Positions 14,584 to 21,072 of a stretch of DNA of 30,148 bases are shown one piece after another. Made by a program: the position numbers and the translations under genes. This DNA is from a virus, in IMG/VR virus record IMGVR_UViG_3300008448_000420, positions 1-30,148 of that record; one strand, given 5' to 3'. Below the pieces are notes generated by a model. The model did not search any database. It was not told where the DNA came from and was given only the letters and a program-made list of their open reading frames with translations. How positions within the stretch are numbered: position 1 is the stretch's first letter; each line of letters starts with the position of its first letter.

Positions 14584-14847
14584 ATGACTAAGACTGATTC
14601 TGTTCTCGCCGCCCTTCAGAATGGTGATGAGCTGACTGCTGCTCAGATCCGCTCGCGCTTCGGTGCTGGCAATCCTCACGAAGTGATTCGTTCGCTCCGT
14701 GCTAAGGGTCATGCCATCTATCTCAACGAGCGCACGAACTCGAAGGGTGAAGTGACGCAGAAGTACCGTCTCGGTACGCCTTCGCGTGCTATGGTCGCTC
14801 TGGCCTACGCCGTGATGGGTAATGACGTGTTCACTCGCGCTGCCTAA
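14584..14847 (+). CDS. Winged helix-turn-helix-like small DNA-binding protein
   Basis: This 87-aa protein has a typical short winged-helix pattern: a helix (SVLAALQNGDELTAAQI), a turn (RSRFGAGNPHEVIRSLR recognition helix), and a beta wing (AIYLNE...KYRLG). Similar small HTH proteins occur in freshwater and marine myoviruses. The target is unknown; with so many uniform promoters in this phage, a transcriptional role is possible but not shown. ATG 14584 is preferred over the in-frame TTG 14578; AATGGAG lies upstream. A strong terminator follows directly. Confidence 0.75.
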   Translation: MTKTDSVLAALQNGDELTAAQIRSRFGAGNPHEVIRSLRAKGHAIYLNERTNSKGEVTQKYRLGTPSRAMVALAYAVMGNDVFTRAA

Positions 14848-14855
14848 GCTATATA

Positions 14856-14889
14856 AGGGAGGGGGAGCAATTCCCCTCCCTATCTTTTT
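14856..14889 (+). terminator. Rho-independent terminator
   Basis: A 9-bp stem (AGGGAGGGG / CCCCTCCCT) with an 8-nt loop is followed by ATCTTTTT. It ends the accessory block ahead of the bS21 gene. Confidence 0.92.
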
Positions 14890-14903
14890 CTATGGAGTAA
14901 TAA

Positions 14904-15143
14904 TTGGCTACTGATAATCGTGAACCTTGGGAGCATCTCAAGGGCATTTCTGTTACCGTTCGTAACAATGACGTCAACGGTGCTCTTCGCATTTTGAAAA
15001 AGAAAGTTCAGCGCGAAAATCTTTTGCGGGATCTTTCAGAGCACGAACACTATACCCAACCTTCCGTCAAGCGTCGTATGAAGAAGCAAGCGGCTGTAGT
15101 TCGTTGGAGAAAAAAGCAAGCTGAAATTGCTGAATCGCTCTGA
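14904..15143 (+). CDS. rpsU: Ribosomal protein bS21 homologue
   Basis: This 79-aa basic protein shows the bS21 signature. A segment reading VTVRNNDVNGALRILKKK is followed by QRENLLRDL, HYTQPSVKRRMKK and a basic C-terminal helix (VVRWRKKQAE). bS21 sits next to the 3' end of 16S rRNA on the small subunit and influences start-site selection. Phage copies are known, for example in Pelagibacter phages. No ATG fits; the TTG at 14904 is placed 6 nt after ATGGAG. It could replace host bS21 to favour phage messages (inference). Confidence 0.9.
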   Translation: MATDNREPWEHLKGISVTVRNNDVNGALRILKKKVQRENLLRDLSEHEHYTQPSVKRRMKKQAAVVRWRKKQAEIAESL

Positions 15144-15179
15144 TTCGAACATATATAATAACATCACATTGGAGTAATC

Positions 15180-16037
15180 ATGGCAGCAATTGAAATTTCA
15201 GTATCTATTGAAGAACTACGCAAAAGAAAGATCTTCGTAGCGACCCCGATGTACGGCGGTCAGTGCGGCGGACAGTATACCAAGTCATCTGTTGATCTTG
15301 CTCAACTCGCGACACAGTATGGTATGGACGTTCGCTTCTTCTATCTCTTCAACGAATCGTTAATCACTCGCGCTCGCAACTATCTGGTTGACGAGTTTTT
15401 GCGTTCTGATTGCACTCATCTTATGTTCATCGACTCCGATATTGGTTTCGATCCGAACGACGTTATCGCTCTTGCAGTTATTGCTGAGGAAGGTTCCGAC
15501 AAGCATATTGTATGCGGTCCATATCCTAAGAAGTGTATTGCTTGGGAAAAGATCAAGCGCGCAGTCGACAAGGGTTTCGCTGACAAGAATCCAGAAGTTT
15601 TGGAAAAATATGTTGGTGACTACGTGTTCAATCCTAAAGAAGGCACAGGCTCAATCGCACTCGATGAACCAGTTGAAGTTCTTGAAGGTGGCACAGGTTT
15701 CATGATGATTCAACGAGCTGCTTTGGAAAAGTTCCAAGCTGCTTATCCACAATACATGTACAAGCCAGATCACGTTCGCACAGAACACTTCGATGGTTCT
15801 CGCGAAATCCTCATGGCTTTCCAAGCAGAAGTTGATCCTGCTTCAAAGCGTTATCTGTCAGAAGACTATTGGTTCTGTCAGAAGGCTTGGGATATCGGAG
15901 TCAAGACTTGGCTGTGTCCATGGATGAAGCTCCAGCATATGGGTTCGTATGTGTTTGGTGGCTCGCTCGTTGATCTCGCTCAGATTGGCGCATCGGCTAC
16001 AGCTGATGATACATCTAAACCTAGAAAAATGAAGTGA
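15180..16037 (+). CDS. GT-A-type glycosyltransferase
   Basis: This 285-aa protein begins with a nucleotide-sugar-binding fold (KIFVATPMYGG, residues 17-27) and has the metal-binding DSD motif in LMFIDSDIGFDP (Asp85, Asp87), as in GT-A enzymes and the Anp1-like phage family. The C-terminal half has EDYWFCQKAWDIG, probably the base/acceptor region. TTGGAG lies before ATG 15180. The acceptor is unknown: a modified DNA base, a phage structural protein or a host surface glycan are all possible. A TATAAT-like box (15154-15159) precedes it, but without a clear -35. It is followed directly by the gp45 promoter. Confidence 0.78.
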   Translation: MAAIEISVSIEELRKRKIFVATPMYGGQCGGQYTKSSVDLAQLATQYGMDVRFFYLFNESLITRARNYLVDEFLRSDCTHLMFIDSDIGFDPNDVIALAVIAEEGSDKHIVCGPYPKKCIAWEKIKRAVDKGFADKNPEVLEKYVGDYVFNPKEGTGSIALDEPVEVLEGGTGFMMIQRAALEKFQAAYPQYMYKPDHVRTEHFDGSREILMAFQAEVDPASKRYLSEDYWFCQKAWDIGVKTWLCPWMKLQHMGSYVFGGSLVDLAQIGASATADDTSKPRKMK

Positions 16038-16040
16038 ATC

Positions 16041-16069
16041 TTGACAAACGCTCACACAAGTGATATCAT
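16041..16069 (+). promoter_or_regulatory. sigma70-type promoter for the gp45 operon
   Basis: TTGACA (16041-16046), 17 bp, TATCAT (16064-16069). The spacer contains TCAC-ACAA-GTGA (16052-16063), a possible operator half-site pair. Confidence 0.85.
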
Positions 16070-16090
16070 TAGAAGATAGGAGTTTATATG

Positions 16091-16756
16091 ATGAAGCTAT
16101 CCAAAGAAACAACAGAAATCCTTAAGAACTTTGCGTCGATCAATCCATCCCTGATCTTCCAGGCTGGTACTGTTCAGAAGACAGTTTCTCCACAGAAAAC
16201 TGTTCTTGCGAAGGCTAATATCACAGAGAGCTTCGACAAGGAGTTCGCTATCTACGATCTGACACAGTTTATCTCGACTGTTTCGATGTTCGAAGATCCC
16301 GATCTCAATCTTGGCGAAGATACTGTTACCATCACGAATGGTAAGGGTAAGGCAAACATTCGTTATGCTAAGAGCGATCTCATTCAGGCTCCGCCTGCTA
16401 AGGAAATCAATCTTCCTTCAACTGAGATCAGCTTTACTCTTGAAGCAGCTGCATTGCAGAGCGCGATCCGAGCTGCTGGTGTTCTTGGTCTTCCTGAACT
16501 TGCTCTCATTGGTCGTGGAGGTGTTGCATATCTTGGTGCGCTGGATTCGCGTAATGAAGGATCGAACAATTTCATGTATGAAGTCGGAAAGGCTGAAGCG
16601 AACTATCGCATGATTTTCAAGATTGACAATCTCAAGTTGCTGAATCGTGAGTACGAAGTTCGTGTATCTTCCAAGGGTATCTCACACTTCAAGTCGAAGA
16701 CTGGAGATGTGGAATACTGGATTGCTACAGAACAAGGTAGCAAATACGGTGAATAA
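16091..16756 (+). CDS. 45: gp45 sliding clamp
   Basis: This 221-aa protein (T4 gp45: 228 aa) begins MKLSKETTEILKNFASIN, near-identical to T4 MKLSKDTTALLKNFATIN, which decides for ATG 16091 rather than 16088. It continues with KANITESFDKEFAIYDLTQF, matching T4 EANISDVIDFDVAIYDLNGF. The clamp forms a trimeric ring that tethers gp43 and, with gp55, activates late promoters. Two proteins here, the polymerase and the PP-loop enzyme at 23957, end in PIP-like peptides that should bind it. TAGGAG lies upstream, and a private terminator follows. Confidence 0.94.
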   Translation: MKLSKETTEILKNFASINPSLIFQAGTVQKTVSPQKTVLAKANITESFDKEFAIYDLTQFISTVSMFEDPDLNLGEDTVTITNGKGKANIRYAKSDLIQAPPAKEINLPSTEISFTLEAAALQSAIRAAGVLGLPELALIGRGGVAYLGALDSRNEGSNNFMYEVGKAEANYRMIFKIDNLKLLNREYEVRVSSKGISHFKSKTGDVEYWIATEQGSKYGE

Positions 16757-16760
16757 TAAT

Positions 16761-16790
16761 AAGGGGACTTCGGTCCCCTTCCTTCTTTTT
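16761..16790 (+). terminator. Terminator with UUCG loop between gp45 and gp44
   Basis: An 8-bp stem (AAGGGGAC / GTCCCCTT) with a TTCG loop is followed by a T-rich tract (CCTTCTTTTT). Partial read-through would give far more clamp than clamp loader, matching their stoichiometric needs. Confidence 0.9.
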
Positions 16791-16804
16791 GATATGGAGC
16801 CAAG

Positions 16805-17740
16805 ATGCGCGAAGAATTTCTGTGGGTTGAAAAGTATCGTCCTCGCAAGATCGCAGATTGTATTCTGCCTGAAGATCTTAAAGCAACATTCCAACAATTT
16901 GTAAACGATGGTAATATTCCAAATCTTCTTCTCTGTGGTGGTGCTGGTGTTGGTAAGACAACAGTGGCTCGTGCCATGCTGGAAGAAATCAACGCCGACT
17001 ATTACGTTATCAACGGATCAATGAATGGAAACATTGATACGCTGAGAGTTGATATTCGTAACTTCGCTGCTACTGTTTCATTTACAGGTGGACGTAAGTA
17101 TGTTATCCTCGACGAAGCAGACTATCTAACTCACGCGACACAACCAGCTCTTCGTAACTTCATGGAAGAGTTTTCCTCAAATTGCGGATTCATCCTCACT
17201 TGTAACTTCGTCAATCGAATCATTGAACCACTACACAGTCGTTGTTCAGTAATCGAGTTTAAGATTGGTGCTAAGGAAAAGGCTACGCTCGCGAAGGAGT
17301 TCCTCGCGCGCGCATGCGGGATCCTTGATCAGGAAAGCATTGGATACGATAAGAAAGTGCTCGCCGAAGTTATCATGAAGCATTTTCCAGATTGGCGTCG
17401 AGTGCTCAATGAGCTTCAGCGTTATTCTGCTCGTGGTACTATCGACTCTGGTATCTTAGCCTCTGTTGATAATGTCGAGATCAAGGAACTCATTAAGTAT
17501 CTTAAGGATCGCGAGTTCGAGAACATGCGTAAGTGGGTAGCACAGAATGGAAGCATGGATGTGAACGTGTTGTTTCGTAAGCTCTACGATGCAGCAAGTA
17601 TAATCATGAAGCCCGAGTCGATTCCTCCGCTCGTTCTTGCTCTTGCTGACTATCAGTATAAAGCTGCGTTCGTTGTGGATCAGGAAATCAATTTGGCTGC
17701 TTGCATGACACAGATTATGATTGATTGTGAATTTAAGTGA
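16805..17740 (+). CDS. 44: gp44 clamp-loader large subunit
   Basis: This 311-aa AAA+ ATPase (T4 gp44: 319 aa) has FLWVEKYRP at the start, Walker A GGAGVGKT (45-52), Walker B ILDEADYL with the DEAD at 103-106, and the arginine-finger SRC motif at 145-147. It forms the 4:1 gp44/gp62 loader that opens the gp45 ring. ATG 16805 follows ATGGAG. The next gene is an HNH endonuclease rather than gp62, which is directly adjacent to 44 in T4. Confidence 0.95.
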   Translation: MREEFLWVEKYRPRKIADCILPEDLKATFQQFVNDGNIPNLLLCGGAGVGKTTVARAMLEEINADYYVINGSMNGNIDTLRVDIRNFAATVSFTGGRKYVILDEADYLTHATQPALRNFMEEFSSNCGFILTCNFVNRIIEPLHSRCSVIEFKIGAKEKATLAKEFLARACGILDQESIGYDKKVLAEVIMKHFPDWRRVLNELQRYSARGTIDSGILASVDNVEIKELIKYLKDREFENMRKWVAQNGSMDVNVLFRKLYDAASIIMKPESIPPLVLALADYQYKAAFVVDQEINLAACMTQIMIDCEFK

Positions 17741-17748
17741 GATAGATC

Positions 17749-18243
17749 ATGAGCAACAGTAAAGACGGCCGCTACGAAAAACAACTTTTATGTGATAATC
17801 CACTCGCAATTGAATTGTTTGGTGGAGTTACAGAAGTAGAATACCCTTATCCTTTGTTTGACGTTCAAACATGGGGTAAAAAGGTATACTGGTCTAATCG
17901 TGATGTAAAAGGTGCATGGCTTTATGATAGGATCATAGGAAGTCGCAAAACTGGAATTGGTTATAGAGCTAACAATCCAAAGTATGATCGCAGCAAACTC
18001 AATCATGATAACATGAAAGATAAGTTGGTAGATAACTGCCCTTGCTGCGGAGTATCTATGAATTATGGTCGAGGATATAACAAGATGTATAATGAAGTTC
18101 GTGGAATAGTAGCACGACCATCATTAGATCGTATCGACAACAATCTTGGATACGAGCCAAGTAATGTTCGAGTTATCTGCGAATCATGCAACACAATAAA
18201 GAACGATAGGGATTATTATGAGCAATCCGTTCATCTACGTTGA
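17749..18243 (+). CDS. HNH endonuclease inserted between genes 44 and 62
   Basis: This 164-aa protein has a zinc-stabilised HNH pattern: a first pair CPCC (Cys97, Cys100), the core RPSLDRIDNNLGYEPSNVRV (123-142), and a second pair CESC (144-147). HNH enzymes of this size between conserved replication genes are usually free-standing homing endonucleases. The gene is more AT-rich than its neighbours. It separates 44 from 62 and its last 26 nt overlap the gp62 start, so the insertion kept gp62 expressible; the gp62 ribosome binding site lies within its coding region. The target is presumably the cognate 44-62 junction in uninfested phages (inference). Confidence 0.88.
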   Translation: MSNSKDGRYEKQLLCDNPLAIELFGGVTEVEYPYPLFDVQTWGKKVYWSNRDVKGAWLYDRIIGSRKTGIGYRANNPKYDRSKLNHDNMKDKLVDNCPCCGVSMNYGRGYNKMYNEVRGIVARPSLDRIDNNLGYEPSNVRVICESCNTIKNDRDYYEQSVHLR

Positions 18244-18610
18244 TAGCATAAGCTACACGAAGAAGAATCTGATGCGTGGGACTGCGAACGATGAACTCGC
18301 AGAAAAAGGATACAATCCCTATCTGACGAATCGTTCGCTATCCTATCATCAGGACTCTATCCTTTATGCCAACGAAATGAACGCTCGTTCTATAGCTGAG
18401 TTCAAGTGGCAATACGAGTATTTACTAAATAGCCTGCGGAAGCGTAAGAGGTATTCCAAGTGGGAAAAAGAAGTACCCGACGCGACCGTTGAGATGATCA
18501 TGGAGTATTTCGGCTATGGTCGGGCTAAAGCAGAACAAGCGTTGCGCGTTTTGACCGATGAACAGCTTGCCATGATCGAGGTTGCACTCGATAAAGGTGG
18601 AAAAGGATGA
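18218..18610 (+). CDS. 62: gp62 clamp-loader small subunit
   Basis: This 130-aa protein is shorter than T4 gp62 (187 aa) but resembles the compact cyanophage-type gp62: FIYVDSISYTKKNLM, YNPYLTNRSLSYHQDSILYANEMN, and a KRKRYSKWEK segment matching T4 GKRYGKWAK. It is the single non-ATPase subunit of the clamp loader. The position between gp44 (across the HNH insert) and RegA supports the call. Its stop overlaps the regA ATG. Confidence 0.88.
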   Translation: MSNPFIYVDSISYTKKNLMRGTANDELAEKGYNPYLTNRSLSYHQDSILYANEMNARSIAEFKWQYEYLLNSLRKRKRYSKWEKEVPDATVEMIMEYFGYGRAKAEQALRVLTDEQLAMIEVALDKGGKG

Positions 18611-19014
18611 ACGCATCGGTTGAAAGTATGGTCGAGGTAAAACTACGCTCGACAGAAGATTTCCTAAAGATTCGCGAAACGCTAACTCGTATCGGAGTCG
18701 CATCAAGACGCGATAAGGTACTGTTTCAGTCATGCCATATCCTGCACAAGCAGGGCCGATACTACATCGTTCACTTCAAAGAATTGTTCGCTCTCGACGG
18801 TAAGCCCACTAACTTCTCAGATGAAGATAAGGCTCGTCGTAATACAATCGCCAATCTGCTCGCCGAATGGGAGCTGATTGATATCGTCGATACAGAGCGA
18901 ACTAAGGATCCTATTGCGCCACTGAATCAGATTAAGATTTTGGCTCATAAGGAAAAGGGCGAGTGGAAACTAGAAGCCAAGTATAACATCGGAAAAAAAC
19001 GTTCCGAGGCTTGA
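18607..19014 (+). CDS. regA: RegA translational repressor
   Basis: This 135-aa protein (T4 RegA: 122 aa) aligns throughout: STEDFLKIRETLTRIGVASRRDKVLFQSCHI (T4: KPEDFLKVKETLTRMGIANNKDKVLYQSCHI), YYIVHFKELFALDG, EDKARRNTIANLLAEWELI, and EWKLEAKYNIG. RegA binds the initiation regions of many early messages and represses translation. Leaders with AT-rich starts, such as those of the clamp genes, are candidates. In T4, gene 43 follows; here a heat-shock and lysis segment is interposed. Confidence 0.96.
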   Translation: MNASVESMVEVKLRSTEDFLKIRETLTRIGVASRRDKVLFQSCHILHKQGRYYIVHFKELFALDGKPTNFSDEDKARRNTIANLLAEWELIDIVDTERTKDPIAPLNQIKILAHKEKGEWKLEAKYNIGKKRSEA

Positions 19015-19039
19015 CAGTTTACGCTGCACCGCTTATATA
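19011..19039 (+). promoter_or_regulatory. sigma70-type promoter for hsp20
   Basis: TTGACA (19011-19016) overlaps the regA stop codon; 17 bp; then TATATA (19034-19039). The predicted start near 19046 gives a leader of about 50 nt. Confidence 0.8.
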
Positions 19040-19045
19040 TACTCA

Positions 19046-19092
19046 TGTGACGCCGTAAGGGTCACGAACTTACCTTGCTTAAATGGAGGCAA
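19046..19092 (+). promoter_or_regulatory. Two-hairpin hsp20 leader, possible RNA thermometer
   Basis: Hairpin 1 (19046-19066) pairs GTGAC with GTCAC and CC with GG around a GTAA tetraloop. Hairpin 2 pairs TTGCTT (19075-19080) with AGGCAA (19087-19092) around AAATGG, with one G-U pair, and hides part of the GGAGG ribosome binding site (19085-19089). The TTGCT strand opposite the ribosome binding site is the hallmark of ROSE-type thermometers of rhizobial small heat-shock genes. The call is a structural inference. Confidence 0.45.
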
Positions 19093-19096
19093 TACA

Positions 19097-19564
19097 ATGA
19101 ACGACTACGCACAATATACAAAGATCCCATCATTCTTCGATAAGTTTGATCCAATGTCTGTCGGCTTCGACAAGACATTCAAGCTGCTTGCTGATCAGCT
19201 GGAAACAGTCGGTAAGAATGTTCCAGGCTATCCGCCATACAATATCAAGAAGGTTGACGAAAACAAGTATGTCATCGAGCTGGCTGTTGCTGGTTTCGCA
19301 AAGACTGATCTTGAAGTTACTCTTGACGGTGGAAAGCTAACGATTGCTGGTAAAACTAAAGACGCCAGCGATCTTGATAACGCAAACGCCTACTACTTCT
19401 ACAAGGGTATCGCAGAGCGCGCATTCACTCGCACATTCACTCTCGCAGATTCTGTAGAAATCAAGAACGCCGAAATGGTTAACGGCATTCTGAAGGTGTG
19501 GCTGGAAAACTTTATTCCAGAACATAAAAAGCCCAAAAAGTTCGACATTAAAGACGGCCAGTAA
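19097..19564 (+). CDS. hsp20: Hsp20 small heat-shock protein
   Basis: This 155-aa protein of the alpha-crystallin family is IbpA-like. It has a short N-terminal arm with a PPYNIKKVDENKYVIELAVAGF segment (about 42-65), the GKLTIAGK strand near 80, and a C-terminal GILKVWLEN...IPEHKKPKKFDI region. It is an ATP-independent holdase. Hsp20 genes are common in T4-like cyanophages and probably protect capsid or replication proteins. ATG 19097 has GGAGG 8 nt upstream within a foldable leader. A strong terminator follows at 19591. Confidence 0.94.
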   Translation: MNDYAQYTKIPSFFDKFDPMSVGFDKTFKLLADQLETVGKNVPGYPPYNIKKVDENKYVIELAVAGFAKTDLEVTLDGGKLTIAGKTKDASDLDNANAYYFYKGIAERAFTRTFTLADSVEIKNAEMVNGILKVWLENFIPEHKKPKKFDIKDGQ

Positions 19565-19590
19565 TAAGGTCATCTTTCTTTACATCATGC

Positions 19591-19620
19591 GCTGGGCAGT
19601 ATTCCGCTGCCCAGCTTTTT
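19591..19620 (+). terminator. Rho-independent terminator after hsp20
   Basis: A 9-bp stem (GCTGGGCAG / CTGCCCAGC) with a 7-nt loop is followed by TTTTT. Confidence 0.93.
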
Positions 19621-19639
19621 CTGTTTAAGGAGACATACG

Positions 19640-19810
19640 TTGCTAGAATCATTCTTTCACTCGCTCAGATACTATAACACAATCATTGAACTTGCCAAAC
19701 TTACAGATGCAGATTTGAAGCATCTTAATCTTTCGCGTTCAGAAATCATTCATGAAGCTCTGAAACAATACTGGAAATCAAATGGCATCCCTTCTCAATC
19801 TTTTCGCTGA
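19640..19810 (+). CDS. DUF1127-like small protein
   Basis: This 56-aa ORF starts with TTG 19640 behind TAAGGAGA (19626-19633). It contains YNTIIELAKLTDADLK then HLNLSRSEI, matching the DUF1127 core (xxTxxELxxLxDxxLxDIGLSRSEI) of the many very small proteins of Rhizobiales and Rhodobacterales. In those bacteria DUF1127 proteins have been linked to RNA turnover, small-RNA and phosphate or stress responses. It lies between the hsp20 terminator and the lysis genes. No promoter of the TTGACA type precedes it, so expression may come from read-through. It is probably acquired from an alphaproteobacterial host. Confidence 0.72.
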   Translation: MLESFFHSLRYYNTIIELAKLTDADLKHLNLSRSEIIHEALKQYWKSNGIPSQSFR

Positions 19811-19859
19811 GTTCAAAAATCTACTCCGCACAATGATGGGCAATCGACCTTATGGTTAA
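19782..19859 (+). CDS. 25-aa amphipathic micro-ORF
   Basis: This short ORF starts at ATG 19782, inside the 3' end of the DUF1127 gene in another frame. Its product opens MASLLNLFAEFKNLL and ends NRPYG. The first 19 residues would form an amphipathic helix. It is the same length as the next micro-ORF and has a similar ending. The ribosome binding site is weak (TGGAAA). It could be a membrane-active peptide linked to the lysis genes, or not expressed. Confidence 0.4.
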   Translation: MASLLNLFAEFKNLLRTMMGNRPYG

Positions 19860-19929
19860 TGCAATTCGTAATCTATTGAATGGTATCATGGACCACTTTT
19901 CTAATATGGGAAGCTATCCTAACGGCTAA
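19852..19929 (+). CDS. Second 25-aa micro-ORF
   Basis: ATG 19852 overlaps the end of the first micro-ORF in a different frame. The product opens MVNAIRNLLNGIMDHF and ends SYPNG. Like its neighbour it is exactly 25 residues, has an amphipathic helical body and ends in a Pro/aromatic/Gly tail. This equal-length tandem suggests duplication or shared function, but no ribosome binding site is evident. Its stop codon lies within the possible late box at 19925-19932. Confidence 0.38.
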   Translation: MVNAIRNLLNGIMDHFSNMGSYPNG

Positions 19930-19932
19930 ATA
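19925..19932 (+). promoter_or_regulatory. Possible late promoter GCTAAATA
   Basis: GCTAAATA differs from TATAAATA at its first two positions and resembles the CTAAATA late motif reported for cyanophages. It lies 18 bp before the endolysin ATG, allowing a leader that includes the ribosome binding site AAAGGAGG. Lysis genes are expected to be late. Confidence 0.4.
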
Positions 19933-19950
19933 GCGCGAAAGGAGGCCCCC

Positions 19951-20571
19951 ATGTTAGTGACGCATGAACAATTATGTCAGTTCTTTGAAGATACTATAGA
20001 GGACTGGTTGTTAGAATGCTTAGAGCCGCTCAACGATGCTCTAGCGTTCTACGAAATTAATACCCCACAACGCATCGCCATGTTCTTGGCTCAAGTCGGA
20101 CACGAGTCCGCTGGTATGTCAGTCATGGAAGAAAATCTTAACTATTCCGCTCAGGGGCTCAATAAGATTTTCCCAAAGTATTTCATCCGCGCAGGTCGTG
20201 ATGCAAATGCTTATGCTAAGAAACCCGAAAAGATCGCGAACGTAGTTTACTCCAGTCGTATGGGTAACGGCGACGAAGCATCAGGTGATGGCTATCGTTA
20301 TCGTGGTCGTGGATTCATTCAGCTAACAGGTAAGAGCAACTATAAGGCTTTCGCTGAAGACATGGAAATGCCTTTGGAAGAAGCAACTGCTTGGTTGGAA
20401 ACAGCTGAAGGTGCAGTTTGGTCTGCTTGCTGGTTCTGGGATTCCCGTGAACTAAACAAGTGGGCTGACAAGGGTGATATTCTAACTGTAACAAAGAAGA
20501 TCAACGGTGGAACAATCGGTCTAGAAGATCGTAAGCATCATTATGAAGAAGCTCTTCACATTTTTTCATAA
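19951..20571 (+). CDS. GH19-type endolysin
   Basis: This 206-aa glycoside hydrolase family 19 (chitinase-like) enzyme cleaves peptidoglycan. Key regions are FLAQVGHESAG with the probable catalytic Glu52, EENLNYSA with a second Glu near 60, FPKYF, YSSRMGNGD, and the substrate-cleft signature GDGYRYRGRGFIQLTGKSNY (residues 112-131). No signal peptide or transmembrane segment is seen, so export depends on the holin encoded next. AAAGGAGG (19938-19945) is a near-perfect ribosome binding site, implying strong translation. Confidence 0.93.
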   Translation: MLVTHEQLCQFFEDTIEDWLLECLEPLNDALAFYEINTPQRIAMFLAQVGHESAGMSVMEENLNYSAQGLNKIFPKYFIRAGRDANAYAKKPEKIANVVYSSRMGNGDEASGDGYRYRGRGFIQLTGKSNYKAFAEDMEMPLEEATAWLETAEGAVWSACWFWDSRELNKWADKGDILTVTKKINGGTIGLEDRKHHYEEALHIFS

Positions 20572-20580
20572 GGAAATACG

Positions 20581-21063
20581 ATGCCTAGATTCGGTAACCC
20601 AGATCCAAACGAAGAACCAGTAAAGGTTCCAGTTGCTATGGATCAATTAGATCCAGCAACAAAAGGTGCAGCATCAAGAATTGACATGGGATACAGCAGA
20701 CCATCATACGGTTCTGCTCCTATGGCTCCAGCTGCTCCTCAACTTTCAGAAGCTGCTCAACTCGCAAAGATTGAACTTGAGAAGAAGCAGTGGGAAGCAG
20801 AGAACGCAAAGCAGAATGAAGACTGGATGGTCAAGAAGTGGCGTCCAGCAATGGGTTGGTGTTATATGGTTATCTGCGTGCTTGACATGGCAATCTTTCC
20901 AGTGCTATGGTCAATCGCTCAGGTTATGACAAAGACACCGATGGTACAATGGAATCCTCTAACGCTGCAAGGCGCTGGTCTATTCCATCTCGCAATGGGC
21001 GCAGTCCTTGGTATCGCCGCGTGGTCCCGTGGTCAAGAAAAGATCCAAGGCGTAACAAAGTAA
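20581..21063 (+). CDS. Holin (3TMP-type)
   Basis: This 160-aa membrane protein has a long polar, Pro-rich N-terminus (residues 1-80) and a membrane domain with KKWRPAMGWCYMVICVLDM, FPVLWSIAQVM and GAGLFHLAMGAVLGIAAW. This pattern fits the Holin_3TMP family, with a conserved WRPxxGW entry and a basic tail. It forms the inner-membrane holes that release the endolysin encoded 9 nt upstream. ATAAGGAA precedes ATG 20581. Confidence 0.86.
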   Translation: MPRFGNPDPNEEPVKVPVAMDQLDPATKGAASRIDMGYSRPSYGSAPMAPAAPQLSEAAQLAKIELEKKQWEAENAKQNEDWMVKKWRPAMGWCYMVICVLDMAIFPVLWSIAQVMTKTPMVQWNPLTLQGAGLFHLAMGAVLGIAAWSRGQEKIQGVTK

Positions 21064-21072
21064 GGAAATAAT

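Noticed and set aside
10583-14712. Long minus-strand open frames (about 450 codons each, 10583-11935 and 13351-14712)
   Set aside because: They are exactly antisense to well-supported VWA and AAA+ genes, have no promoters or ribosome binding sites, and arise from codon bias of the GC-richer + strand genes.
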